Counted from the first letter of the stretch, positions 14,939 to 26,104 are shown. The stretch: 58,047 nt of DNA from Streptomyces sp. DH37 (GCF_029813835.1 NZ_JARVKV010000040.1:1-58047); one strand, 5' to 3'. Numbers and translations are program-made. Notes: a model not told the origin generated them from the letters alone.

Positions 14939-15541
14939 GTGTCGTACCAACCATGGGGTCAGCCGGGTCAGCAGGGCCGGTACGGGTTGCCGGGACGGGC
15001 GGGCCCGGGGCCGCAGCCGCCGCAGATCGCGCACCAGGCGTCGCAGATGCCGATGATGCGGGCGTCCCACGCGGACCGCGAGCGCACCCTCGACGTGCTC
15101 AAGGCCGGCTACGCGGAGGGCCGCCTGGACCACGCCGAGTACGAGCAGCGGATGGGCCGCGCCCAGCGGGCGCAGACGTACGGGGAACTGCACGTCCTCA
15201 TCGCCGATCTGCCGCAGGGGCCGATGGCGGTGCCCGCGCCCGCGCCGCAGCAGTACCCGCAGCCGTACCAGCCGATGGTGCCGCGCACCTTCCTGCCGCC
15301 CCCGCCCCCGACCAACAACTCCGCTGTCGCGGCCCTCGTCTGCGGCGTCCTCACGCCGCTCTACGGAGTCACCGCCATCCCCGCCGTGATCCTCGGGCAC
15401 AAGGCGCGCGCGGAGATCCGCCGCACCGGGGAGAAGGGCGACGGGCTGGCCCTGGCGGGCCTGGTCCTGGGCTGGCTGGCGATCGGGTTCGTCGCGCTGG
15501 TCCTGCTGGTGGTGGCGGCGACCGCGGGGGCCACGGGCTGA
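14939..15541 (+). CDS. DUF1707 / DUF4190 membrane protein
   Basis: A 200-residue protein in three parts. The N-terminus is a Pro/Gln/Gly-rich tail. The DUF1707 module (MRASHADRERTLDVLKAGYAEGRL in part, then YEQRMGRAQRAQTYGEL) is a short SHOCT-like helical motif common in actinobacteria. The C-terminal part has two hydrophobic segments (VAALVCGVLTPLYGVTAIPAVILG and LALAGLVLGWLAIGFVALVLLVV) typical of DUF4190. The start is GTG 14939, because GGGGAGG ends 8 bases before it and would overlap the alternative GTG at 14930. It lies alone between rpoC and rpsL. Function is unknown. Confidence 0.8.
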   Translation: MSYQPWGQPGQQGRYGLPGRAGPGPQPPQIAHQASQMPMMRASHADRERTLDVLKAGYAEGRLDHAEYEQRMGRAQRAQTYGELHVLIADLPQGPMAVPAPAPQQYPQPYQPMVPRTFLPPPPPTNNSAVAALVCGVLTPLYGVTAIPAVILGHKARAEIRRTGEKGDGLALAGLVLGWLAIGFVALVLLVVAATAGATG

Positions 15542-15653
15542 CGGAGCCCGGCCGGGGCGGGGCCGCCGGAGGCCGGGGACCCCGGGCGGAGCCGGCGGCG
15601 AAAGACCCCGGTCACCCGGCTGTCCGTCGCCCCGTCGGCCACGCGGACTTGTT

Positions 15654-15682
15654 TTGACCGGAGCCCATGCGGTAGGTACGCT
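15654..15682 (+). promoter_or_regulatory. str operon promoter (rpsLp)
   Basis: TTGACC (15654-15659) and TACGCT (15677-15682) are 17 bases apart, a near-consensus HrdB-type promoter. It implies a start near 15689 and a leader of about 240 bases before rpsL. Confidence 0.75.
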
Positions 15683-15688
15683 CTGACC

Positions 15689-15932
15689 TTGTGCCTGGGG
15701 TGTCCCTGGGCTCCCGTGCGCGCATTCTCCCCCGGCCCCAGGGCAGGAAAATGCCCCCGCCCGGGGGCCGGAGACCGTTACGGTCCACGACACCGATTCT
15801 GTGTCCTGCCTGCCTCGTCAGGGAGTCCGCAGCTTCGACACACCCGACCGCGTGGGTCGGGTAAGTGGTCGGGAATCCGTGCGAACCCCAGGTTAGTTTT
15901 ACCGAGACTGGCACACAGAAACCGGAGAAACG
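15689..15932 (+). promoter_or_regulatory. rpsL leader with hairpin shared with the S10 operon leader
   Basis: The 244-base leader contains no gene. At 15836-15860 it carries a 25-base element that recurs with one difference at 33152-33176 before rpsJ. Here ACCCGACC (15842-15849) pairs with GGTCGGGT (15855-15862) around GCGTG. The shared hairpin ends 73 bases ahead of the rpsL GTG. A common autogenous or trans-acting control of the str and S10 operons is a hypothesis. Confidence 0.6.
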
Positions 15933-16304
15933 GTGCCTACGATCCAGCAGTTGGTCCGCAAGGGCCGACAGGACAAGGTCGAGAAGAACAAGACGCCCGC
16001 ACTCGAGGGTTCGCCCCAGCGCCGCGGCGTCTGCACGCGCGTTTTCACCACCACCCCCAAGAAGCCGAACTCGGCCCTGCGTAAGGTCGCGCGTGTGCGT
16101 CTGACCAGCGGCATCGAGGTCACCGCTTACATTCCGGGTGAGGGTCACAACCTGCAGGAGCACTCCATCGTGCTCGTGCGCGGTGGCCGTGTGAAGGACC
16201 TGCCGGGTGTTCGCTACAAGATCATCCGCGGCTCCCTCGACACCCAGGGCGTCAAGAACCGCAAGCAGGCTCGCAGCCGCTACGGCGCCAAGAAGGAGAA
16301 GTAA
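15933..16304 (+). CDS. rpsL: 30S ribosomal protein S12
   Basis: S12 sits at the decoding centre. The 123-residue protein starts with GTG after ACCGGAGAAACG. Lys43 (TTTPKKPNS) and Lys88 (GRVKDLPG), the main streptomycin-resistance positions, are both wild type, so no streptomycin resistance is predicted from S12. Asp89, the usual methylthiolation site, is present. rpsG begins 2 bases after the stop, so the pair is probably translationally coupled. Confidence 0.98.
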   Translation: MPTIQQLVRKGRQDKVEKNKTPALEGSPQRRGVCTRVFTTTPKKPNSALRKVARVRLTSGIEVTAYIPGEGHNLQEHSIVLVRGGRVKDLPGVRYKIIRGSLDTQGVKNRKQARSRYGAKKEK

Positions 16305-16306
16305 GC

Positions 16307-16777
16307 ATGCCTCGTAAGGGCCCCGCCCCGAAGCGGCCGGTCATCATCGACCCGGTCTACGGCTCTCCTCTGGTGACCTCCCTCATCAACAAGGTGCTGC
16401 TGCACGGCAAGCGCTCCACCGCCGAGCGCATCGTGTACGGCGCCATGGAGGGCCTGCGTGAGAAGACCGGCAACGACCCGGTCATCACGCTCAAGCGCGC
16501 GCTCGAGAACGTGAAGCCGACCCTCGAGGTCCGCTCCCGCCGAGTCGGTGGCGCCACCTACCAGGTCCCGGTCGAGGTCCGCCCCGGCCGTTCCTCCACT
16601 CTCGCGCTGCGTTGGATCGTGGGCTACGCCCGCGCGCGTCGTGAGAAGACGATGACCGAGCGTCTGATGAACGAGCTGCTCGACGCCTCCAACGGGCTCG
16701 GCGCCGCCGTGAAGAAGCGCGAGGACACCCACAAGATGGCCGAGTCCAACAAGGCCTTCGCGCACTACCGCTGGTAG
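16307..16777 (+). CDS. rpsG: 30S ribosomal protein S7
   Basis: S7 nucleates assembly of the 30S head and in E. coli represses the str mRNA. The 156-residue protein begins PRKGPAPKRPVIIDPVYGSPLV and contains the RRVGGATYQVPVEVRP and RWIVGYARARREKTM signatures. Its start is 2 bases from the rpsL stop; fusA follows after 39 bases. Confidence 0.98.
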   Translation: MPRKGPAPKRPVIIDPVYGSPLVTSLINKVLLHGKRSTAERIVYGAMEGLREKTGNDPVITLKRALENVKPTLEVRSRRVGGATYQVPVEVRPGRSSTLALRWIVGYARARREKTMTERLMNELLDASNGLGAAVKKREDTHKMAESNKAFAHYRW

Positions 16778-16816
16778 TCGCTTACCCCATCGAGATCCGA
16801 GAGAAGACTGAGCCTT

Positions 16817-18937
<2,121 letters not shown>

Positions 18938-19164
18938 CGCACGTTTCGCGGCGCTATCCACCCATTAGGCTGGAGCACAACAAGGCATTCGGGGTTTCCC
19001 GTCGCCGGACGCGAGTCGTCCGGCGACGGCGCCCCGGCGGCCCGCCCACCCATACGAAGCGGTCAAGGGCGTCCCCCTAGGGGTCCTGACCGGTTCGGCA
19101 CGACCACCTGAACCCCTTCCGCAGAGCGCGGGGGAGTACAGCACCAGTCCACAGGAGGACCCCA
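18938..19164 (+). promoter_or_regulatory. fusA-tuf spacer: candidate tuf promoter and hairpin
   Basis: In Streptomyces tuf1 is known to be transcribed both with the str operon and from its own promoter in this gap. A -10-like TAGGCT lies at 18966-18971, with only a weak -35. A perfect 13-bp hairpin pairs 18999-19011 with 19017-19029 around CGAGT. A second structure around 19068-19095 nests CCCC-TAGGGG within GGTCA/TGACC. Confidence 0.5.
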
Positions 19165-20358
<1,194 letters not shown>

Positions 20359-20397
20359 CCCGGTCCGCCTCCTAGGCACCACCTGACCTCGGTCAGC

Positions 20398-20435
20398 GAG
20401 AGGGCCCGTACGACTCCGGTCGTACGGGCCCTCTC
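20398..20435 (+). terminator. str operon terminator
   Basis: Positions 20398-20414 pair perfectly over 17 bp with 20419-20435 around TCCG, 39 bases after tuf. It marks the boundary between core genes and the accessory block that follows. Confidence 0.85.
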
Positions 20436-20687
20436 CGTTCTCCGGCGCCTGCGGCGGCGCGGCTCCGCCCGCCGCCCGCACTCCGCGCGACTGCGCGGCC
20501 TTCCCCGGCGCGGCCGGCGGCTCCGTCCGCCCCTCCGGCTTCCTGACGCCGGGGAGCGGGTAAGGCGGTACGGCGGCCGGAGCCCGCTTCCAACCGCCCC
20601 GCGGCGGGCTGGCTAGGATCCGGGGACCGGTCCGGGCAGGACGCCCGGACCGGTCATCCGCTCTTCCGCTCGCGACAGGGGACACGC
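20436..20687 (+). other. Gene-free spacer before the small lipoprotein
   Basis: I see no gene in the 252 bases after the tuf terminator. The only candidate signal is a -10-like TAGGAT at 20614-20619, about 70 bases ahead of the lipoprotein start, without a convincing -35. Confidence 0.4.
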
Positions 20688-21134
20688 ATGCGCAGGACGA
20701 CCGCCGTACCGGCCGTGATCGTGACGGGGCTGCTGCTGACGGGCTGCGGCGGTGACGACGGGGGAGCCGGGGGGAAGTCCGTCCCGTCGGCCTCCGCGAG
20801 CGAGGCATCGGGCGGCGGAGGCCCGGACGGAGGCGGCGAGGCGGTGCGCCGGGTGACCCTTGAGGTCCGGGGCACCGGAAGGACGCAGATCGCCTACGTC
20901 GCGGACGGGAACAAGGCGGAGCAGGTCACGCTCCCGTGGAAGAAGACGGTCGAACTCTCCCTGACGAAGGCCGAGCAGGAGGCCGGCGTCCTGGTGTCGG
21001 TCGTGCCCGGCTCGGTCCCGGGCGACGACGGCATGCTCAAGCCCGCGTCCTGCACCATCACCGTCGACGGGAGGAAGGTCGACGACAACCGGGACGGCAA
21101 GGACGTCCTGGGCTGCAAGCACACGGTGAGGTGA
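20688..21134 (+). CDS. Small secreted lipoprotein, MmpS-like
   Basis: A 148-residue protein with signal peptide RRTTAVPAVIVTGLLLTGC; the lipobox LTGC puts the lipidated cysteine at residue 20. After a Gly/Ser linker comes a short beta-sandwich-like domain (VTLEVRGTGRTQIAYVADG, then KKTVELSLTKAEQ, ASCTITVDGRKV and a final GCKHTV). The layout resembles the MmpS family, which in mycobacteria assists MmpL export pumps; no MmpL gene is nearby. Two cysteines in the mature domain could form a disulfide. A 24-base piece of this gene recurs at 26512-26535. Family assignment is by pattern only. Confidence 0.7.
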   Translation: MRRTTAVPAVIVTGLLLTGCGGDDGGAGGKSVPSASASEASGGGGPDGGGEAVRRVTLEVRGTGRTQIAYVADGNKAEQVTLPWKKTVELSLTKAEQEAGVLVSVVPGSVPGDDGMLKPASCTITVDGRKVDDNRDGKDVLGCKHTVR

Positions 21135-21399
21135 GGACCCTGCCGGGTCTTCCGTGACTCGCTTCCGGCAGCGCACGGACAGCGGACCCGCGGAGGGCCG
21201 CTGCCGTCGGACGCCGTCGGCGTCCACGAGCCGAAGGGGGCCGTCGGCGGGGCGGGCGAGCCGGCGCAGGTGGCGGTGAGGGCCCGAGATGACGAACGGC
21301 TGGTCGTATCCCTGCTCGCGCCCGGCCACGGGGGGAGACGGCCTGATGGCCGCCTCTCCGCACAAGCACCTCCACCTTCGGGGCCGTACCTCGAAGCAG

Positions 21400-22299
21400 T
21401 CATGCCGCCAGGGACGACAGGGCCCCGGCCCCGGCCTCGCGGCAGTCGCGGCACAGGCCCGGGGCGGGGGCGCGGAAGGCGCGGTCGCAGCCGTCGCAGT
21501 TCCGCAGCGGGTCGGGACGCGGGGGCCGGGGCGCGGCCTGCGGGACGGCCGGGAGGTGTGGCGGCAGCAGTGCGGTGAGGCGGTGGGCGAGCAGGGCGGC
21601 CGGGTGGCGCAGCGGTTCGGCGGGCAGCCCGGCGGCCAGGGTGCGGCGTACGGCGTCGGGCGCGGCCCCGCGTTCCAGCCAGGCCGCTACGGCGGGGGCC
21701 AGGCGCGCCACGTCCCGCTCGGAGAGCAGCAGGCGGGGGTCGTCGCGTCGCAGCTCGGCCAGGATCGCGGTGGCGGCCCGCTCGCGTACGGGGTTGCCGG
21801 TGGTGCGGGGTTCGGGCAGCGGCGGTGGCGGTGACGGTGGTGACGGGGCGGGCGTCGGTGCCGGGGGAGCGGGAGCCGGTACGGGCTCGGGCGCGGCGGT
21901 ACGGGACGGACGCGGCCTGGGGGCGGAGGGGCGGACGGCCGTGCGCGCCGCCGGGTTGTCGTAGGACACCGTGCGCGTGACGACCCGCCCGCTCGGCAGC
22001 CGCTCCCGGGTCCGCGACAGGTAGCCGTGCGCCTCCAGTTCGCGCAGCGCGGCGGCGATCCGCGTCTCGCCCTCGGGGAAGCGGGCGGCGAGCGTGCGGA
22101 TGTCCACCCGCGCGCCGTCGGGCAGCGACTGGATGTGGACGGCCAGCCCGATCGCGGTCAGCGACAGCTCGCGGTGCTGGGCGAGGTGGTTGCCGACGAC
22201 CGTGAAGCGCTCGGTGTGCCGGACGGTGACGTGGACGACGCCGCCGCGCGGAACGGCGGATGGGGCGCGCGAGGGCGCGCTAAGCTGCGGCTCAGCCAT
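21400..22299 (-). CDS. Winged-helix DNA-binding protein with C-terminal CxxC pair
   Basis: A 299-residue protein with three parts. Residues about 45-115 form a winged-helix domain (SLTAIGLAVHIQSL, RTLAARFPEGETRIAAALRE, LEAHGYLSRTRERLPSGRVV) like the helix-turn-helix proteins Streptomyces carries in several copies. A Pro/Ala linker of about 50 residues follows. The C-terminal third is helical and ends in CDGC...CRDC, a likely zinc ribbon. The ATG at 22299 was chosen because the 24 codons before it lack family features and an AGGG lies 9 bases upstream. It probably acts as a transcription regulator, but replication-initiator-like proteins share this domain. Targets are unknown. Confidence 0.75.
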   Translation of the reverse strand: MAEPQLSAPSRAPSAVPRGGVVHVTVRHTERFTVVGNHLAQHRELSLTAIGLAVHIQSLPDGARVDIRTLAARFPEGETRIAAALRELEAHGYLSRTRERLPSGRVVTRTVSYDNPAARTAVRPSAPRPRPSRTAAPEPVPAPAPPAPTPAPSPPSPPPPLPEPRTTGNPVRERAATAILAELRRDDPRLLLSERDVARLAPAVAAWLERGAAPDAVRRTLAAGLPAEPLRHPAALLAHRLTALLPPHLPAVPQAAPRPPRPDPLRNCDGCDRAFRAPAPGLCRDCREAGAGALSSLAA

Positions 22300-22615
22300 C
22301 TGGGAAGCCCTAACTTCCTCGGTGGTCAGGCCCTCGTCCGGGATTGCCGTCCCGGCCGGGGGCCGTCGCATGTCTGCGGTTGTGGCGGTGCTCGGTGGTG
22401 CTCTGTGGTGCTCGTCGCGGCGAGCCTATGCCGCACGACCGGCCCCCACGCCAGCCCGATCCCTCCGACTCACCCGTACGAGTGAGGGGAGGCCGGTTGG
22501 GTCGGGTGGGGTTCTCTTCCCGGTCCTTTGACGCTTCTGACGCCGTGTCCCACCGGCCTCCCACCCGCCGGGCCGTGCTTCGCCGCGAGCCGGTGGTCCC
22601 GCGGCCTTTCCCCGC
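22300..22615. other. Gene-free gap between the winged-helix gene and the toxin-like gene
   Basis: Both flanking genes run leftward, so this 316-base stretch should hold the promoter of the winged-helix gene. I see no coding frame with family-like content and no strong promoter or hairpin pattern. Confidence 0.35.
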
Positions 22616-22882
22616 TCAGACGGGCCGGTGGACCTCGTCGTGGCGGGCGATGTGGACGACGTGCACCAGGGCCGGGCGGTCGTGGACGGTGTAGACCACG
22701 CGGTGGTCGTCCGCGCGCAGCCGCCGTTCGCTCTCGTACGAGCCGGGCAGGGCGTCGGTGTCCGGCGCGTACGGGTCGGCGAGGAGGCCGGTGAGCCTGC
22801 CCAGGATGCGCAGGGCCCGTTCCCGGTCGAGCGCGCGGAGCCGGTCGCGGGCGGTGGCCGCGAGGCGGACGTCGTACGTCAC
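22616..22882 (-). CDS. RelE/ParE-family toxin-like protein
   Basis: An 88-residue basic protein with the RelE-like order of elements. It begins TYDVRLAATARDRLRALD, has LLADPYAPD in mid-protein, then ERRLRADDHRVVYTVHD and VHVVHIARHDEVHR at the end. RelE toxins cleave mRNA in the ribosomal A site, while ParE members poison gyrase; which applies cannot be told here. The ATG overlaps the antitoxin stop by four bases (ATGA), the classic coupled arrangement. Key catalytic residues vary in this family, so activity is inferred. Confidence 0.8.
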   Translation of the reverse strand: MTYDVRLAATARDRLRALDRERALRILGRLTGLLADPYAPDTDALPGSYESERRLRADDHRVVYTVHDRPALVHVVHIARHDEVHRPV

Positions 22883-23151
22883 CGGGCACGCTCCAGCGTC
22901 TCGCGCAGCACCTCGTCCAGGCCGTAGGTGCGCTCGTGGAGGGCATCCAGGACGGCGCGGCGGTCGGCGGCGTCCTCCAGGAGGCGGAGCCTGCGCAGGA
23001 CGGAGACGGGCACGACGGCCGCGACCTCCTTGCCGTTGCGGGTGATCACGGTGTGCTCGCCGCGCAGCGCGCGGTCGATGAGGTCGCCGAGGCGGTTGCG
23101 CGCGGCGCGGGCGGGTTCGCTGGTCGTCCGGGTCATGTGGGGTGCGTCCAT
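22879..23151 (-). CDS. Phd/YefM-family antitoxin-like protein
   Basis: A 90-residue partner for the downstream toxin. It has the Phd/YefM N-terminal DNA-binding pattern (SEPARAARNRLGDLIDRAL, then EHTVITRNGKEVAAVVPVSVLRRLRLLE). A helical acidic C-terminus would neutralise the toxin. Such antitoxins usually repress their own operon. The start is uncertain: ATG 23151 and ATG 23136 are both possible and neither has a strong ribosome binding site. Confidence 0.8.
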   Translation of the reverse strand: MDAPHMTRTTSEPARAARNRLGDLIDRALRGEHTVITRNGKEVAAVVPVSVLRRLRLLEDAADRRAVLDALHERTYGLDEVLRETLERAR

Positions 23152-23183
23152 GGTGGTGCGCGGGGGCGGTCCGTGCGGCGGGG

Positions 23184-23624
23184 TCAGGGCAGGAGGGTGA
23201 GCTCGGCCCAGACCGTCTTGCGCGGCGGCGGCCAGGTCTCCACGCCCCAGCGGTCGGCCAGTGCCTCGACGAGCAGCAGCCCGCGTCCGCTCTCCGCCTC
23301 GACGGGCGCCGGCGGCCGGGGAACGGCCGGGCAGCGGTCGCCGCGCGCGTCGGACACCTCGATGCGCAGCGTGACGCCGTCGCCGTTCCCGGTGACGCGC
23401 AGGCCCAGCCGGAAGTCCCGGCCGGGCACGCGCCCGTGCAGGACGGCGTTGCCCGCCAGTTCGGCGGTGATCTGCGCCGCCGTCCCGGTGGGCAGGCCCC
23501 GTTCGGCCAGGTACGCGACGGTCAGGAGCCGGGCCAGCCGGGCGCCCCGGCGGGTGGGGGAGAGGAGCACGGCGAGCTCCTGGGCGGGGGCGGGGTTCTC
23601 GGTTCGGGTGATCTCGGGACTCAC
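23184..23624 (-). CDS. ATP-binding HATPase_c protein (anti-sigma-factor-kinase-like)
   Basis: A single GHKL/HATPase domain of about 146 residues, of the type found in many copies in Streptomyces. Visible motifs are the N box (AQITAELAGNAVLHGRV), the G1 box (IEVSDARGD) and the G2 box (AESGRGLLLVEALADRWGVE). It probably binds ATP and may act like SpoIIAB/RsbW on a sigma factor, a regulator or an anti-sigma antagonist. I use GTG 23624, which gives a compact domain; an ATG at 23738 would add 38 residues without a clear motif. Such genes often accompany XRE-DUF397 pairs, and one lies 1.6 kb away. Confidence 0.8.
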   Translation of the reverse strand: MSPEITRTENPAPAQELAVLLSPTRRGARLARLLTVAYLAERGLPTGTAAQITAELAGNAVLHGRVPGRDFRLGLRVTGNGDGVTLRIEVSDARGDRCPAVPRPPAPVEAESGRGLLLVEALADRWGVETWPPPRKTVWAELTLLP

Positions 23625-23840
23625 GTCACCCAGCGTGTCCGCTCGTATCCGCTCCGGCCAGCGGTGACGCTCGCGCAGGCCGCGCTTGTCCAGCCGGTGG
23701 CCCGACCGGTGCGGCCCGGTGCAGGAGCGGCATGTCATCCCGACGGCCGCCAGGGGAAGGACCGGTTTCGCCTACCGCCCACCCCGGGCGGCTCCGCCCG
23801 GCTAGCATCGCCGCACGAACGGCACTGCCAGGGGGGCGGG

Positions 23841-24863
23841 ATGACGTTGCTTCACGCTGCGCGGAACATATCGCGGAGACAGCGAGCACATGATCGGTCG
23901 ATGATCCGGAGTCTGCCGGGGAGAGGAAAGCGGGCGGGGGGCCGCGCCGCGATCCGCGGGAAGTTCATCGCCTTCGGCGTGTTCGGTGCTTTTCTGCTCG
24001 GAGCCTGCTCCGACGGCGACGCCGGGGCGGAGCCGAAGGAAACCGTCACCGTGACCGCCACGGCCACGGCCACCGTGACCGCCACGGCCACGGCCACCGT
24101 GACGGCGAAACCCGAGAGCATTTCCTCCCAGAAGGACGCGGCCCTGGAGGAAGCCAGGGAAGCCGCCGAGGCCGCCGGTTACACGGTCTCCGCCCACAAC
24201 GCCAACGAGGGCGACGCCGAGCCCTCCGGGAACTGGAAGGTCTGTTTCGAGGACATCGGCTACGGCACCGTCGACTACGGAGCCGTCGAGGAAGGCGCCC
24301 TCTGCCCGAAGAAGGACGGCGGCCCGCTCACCTGGCCCCGGATCCCCGGCGTCACCGGAACGGTTTACGCCAAGGCCGTCAAGGCGCTGGTCAAGGCGGG
24401 CCTGGACGAAGAAAACGTCAGCGTCGAGTCGGTGTACAAGGACGTGTCCGTCTCCTCCGCCGATGTGGAGGGCGACGCGGACGGTTACACGGTCTGCTTC
24501 CAGTCGCCCTCGGCGGGCAAGGACGTCAAGCCCGGCACCGAGGCGGTGCTGACCCTGGTCGAGGGCGGCTCCTGCCCGTCGGGCAAGGGCACCTACCAGG
24601 ACCGGAAGAACGACCCCGACTACACCCCGCCGCCTCCCCCGAGCGACAGCGGCTCCGGCGGCTCCGGCTCCACGGGAGGTTCGGGCGGTTCCGGCACAGC
24701 CCAGTGGAACGGCCAGTGCGAACTGACCTCCCCGGCGGGCAACTGCTACCAGGCCGGCCAGTTCTGCGCCAACAAGCACCTCGGTATGCAGACGCACAAC
24801 TCCGCCGGCCGGATCATCTACTGCAAGCAGCGCGCCGACGGGCAGCGCTGGAACTACTCGTAA
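23841..24863 (+). CDS. PASTA-like lipoprotein with unknown C-terminal domain
   Basis: A 340-residue protein with a basic N-terminus, a hydrophobic segment and lipobox LGAC (cysteine about residue 56). After it comes a Thr/Ala/Val linker coded by two 24-base tandem repeats (24048-24095). Then come two PASTA-like units (SISSQKDAALEEAREAAEAAG and PGVTGTVYAKAVKALVKAG), a Gly/Ser linker and a cysteine-rich end (CELTSPAGNCYQAGQFC). PASTA domains usually bind muropeptides; here they would be anchored outside the membrane. An in-frame ATG at 23901 would give a more normal signal peptide. I do not recognise the C-terminal domain. Confidence 0.7.
   Translation: MTLLHAARNISRRQRAHDRSMIRSLPGRGKRAGGRAAIRGKFIAFGVFGAFLLGACSDGDAGAEPKETVTVTATATATVTATATATVTAKPESISSQKDAALEEAREAAEAAGYTVSAHNANEGDAEPSGNWKVCFEDIGYGTVDYGAVEEGALCPKKDGGPLTWPRIPGVTGTVYAKAVKALVKAGLDEENVSVESVYKDVSVSSADVEGDADGYTVCFQSPSAGKDVKPGTEAVLTLVEGGSCPSGKGTYQDRKNDPDYTPPPPPSDSGSGGSGSTGGSGGSGTAQWNGQCELTSPAGNCYQAGQFCANKHLGMQTHNSAGRIIYCKQRADGQRWNYS
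24048..24095 (+). repeat. Two tandem 24-base repeats in the lipoprotein gene
   Basis: Positions 24048-24071 and 24072-24095 are identical and a partial third copy follows. Each unit encodes eight residues rich in Thr, Ala and Val. They make a flexible linker after the lipidated cysteine. Copy number could vary between strains. Confidence 0.85.
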
Positions 24864-25216
24864 GGGCGCGGCCCGGTAGGGACGCCGACCGATGAGGCCC
24901 CTGTCCGAAGTGCTGGTGGACGCGACCACCGGCACGACGGGCAGGGGCCTCGTCGTCCTGTCGCGCCCGAGTCCGCCGGTCCTGCCCACGGCTCCGACGA
25001 AACGACTGTCTGAAGTGGAATTTCCTGTTCGAGGGATTTTCCGCCGAATGAGTGCGTTAGCGGGTCCCCGGTGTCTAATGTGACGCTCGGTGACGGCGCT
25101 TGAGCGGGGAGTGGTTGTGCGGGTGCGGGCCGGGACTGTGCGGCCTGTCCGGCGTGACGGCCCGAGTGCGGGCGCTGTTGGACACGGGCACGGTGAACAC
25201 GGAGGGGCTGGTGCAC
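24864..25216 (+). promoter_or_regulatory. Spacer before the XRE gene: hairpin and paired boxes
   Basis: No gene is visible in this 353-base gap. A hairpin pairs GAGGCCCCTG (24894-24903) with CAGGGGCCTC (24942-24951) and nests a GGTGG/CCACC stem, so it may end the lipoprotein transcript. GGAATTTCC (25017-25025) and GGATTTTCC (25034-25042) lie 17 bases apart in locally A+T-richer DNA. A -10-like TCTAAT is at 25074-25079. The boxes could be an operator for the XRE regulator, but that is a guess. Confidence 0.45.
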
Positions 25217-26104
25217 ATGGCTGTGGACAACGACGGCGCGGCACGCGGGAGCCACACCACGGACGGCGCGGACGGCACGTCCTGGGAAGAGGAGTGGGAC
25301 GAGGAGTACGGGCCGGTGGTGAGGGCCGCCGGTCGGCAGATCAAGCTGTGGCGGGAGGCGGCCGGGCTGACGCAGGCCGAGCTGGGCGAGGCCATCGGCT
25401 ACAGCCTGGGCATGGTCTCGGCGGTCGAGCGCGCCAAGCGCCTGCCGCACCCGGAGTTCCTGGAGAAGGCGGATCGGGTGCTCGGCGCGGGCGGCAAGCT
25501 CGCGGCGATGAAGAAGGACGTGCAGGAGGCCCGGTACCCGAAGAAGGTGCGGGACCTGGCCAAGCTGGAGGCCGAGGCCGTGGAGCTGGGCGCCTACGGC
25601 AGCCACAACATCCACGGCTTGTTGCAGACGGAGGAGTACGCGAGGGCGCTGTTCGACATGCGGAGGCCCGCTTACTCCAGGGATGATCTCGAACGACACG
25701 TAGCGGCTCGTCTGGCTCGGCAGGGGATCTTCGAGCGGACGCCCACCCCCACACTGACCTTTGTCTTGGACGAGGCGACGCTCCGACGTCCGCTCGGGGG
25801 CAGAATGGTGCTGCGCCACCAGCTCGAACACCTGTTGGTGATCGGCCAGTTGAGGCATGTCGAGATCCAGGTGATGCCGCTGGACCGTGAGGACCACGCA
25901 GGGATGGGAGGTCAGCTCCAGGTGTTGAAGCTCGGGGACGGCGCAGCGGTGGCGTACTCCGAGGCGCAGCTCATCACCCACCTGATCTCCGATCCCAAAG
26001 AGGTGCAGGTGCTTGAGCTGCGGTACGGCATCATCCGCGCCCAGGCTCTCAGCCCACGGGAGTCGTCGGCCTTCATCGAGAAACTGCTGGGAGAGATCAC
26101 ATGA
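25217..26104 (+). CDS. XRE-family regulator with DUF5753 domain
   Basis: A 295-residue protein with an N-terminal Cro/C1-type helix-turn-helix near residues 38-92 (IKLWREAAGLTQAELGEAIG, SLGMVSAVERAKRLP). It is followed by the large DUF5753 domain (HGLLQTEEYARALF, FVLDEATLRRPLGG, VEIQVMPLDREDHAGMGG). The ATG at 25217 follows GGAGGGG at 9 bases. It overlaps the following DUF397 gene by four bases. XRE-DUF397 pairs are abundant in Streptomyces. One such pair, Scr1/Scr2 of S. coelicolor, is reported to influence antibiotic production and to behave like a toxin-antitoxin pair. Confidence 0.88.
   Translation: MAVDNDGAARGSHTTDGADGTSWEEEWDEEYGPVVRAAGRQIKLWREAAGLTQAELGEAIGYSLGMVSAVERAKRLPHPEFLEKADRVLGAGGKLAAMKKDVQEARYPKKVRDLAKLEAEAVELGAYGSHNIHGLLQTEEYARALFDMRRPAYSRDDLERHVAARLARQGIFERTPTPTLTFVLDEATLRRPLGGRMVLRHQLEHLLVIGQLRHVEIQVMPLDREDHAGMGGQLQVLKLGDGAAVAYSEAQLITHLISDPKEVQVLELRYGIIRAQALSPRESSAFIEKLLGEIT

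Noticed and set aside
21135..21399. A minus-strand regulator fragment between the small lipoprotein and the winged-helix gene
   Set aside because: The translation gives no helix-turn-helix or other motif and has no start; treated as non-coding.
23142..23840. A longer N-terminus for the PASTA-like lipoprotein
   Set aside because: The extra frame lies opposite the HATPase gene and has no signal or domain; the start at 23841 has a good purine-rich site.
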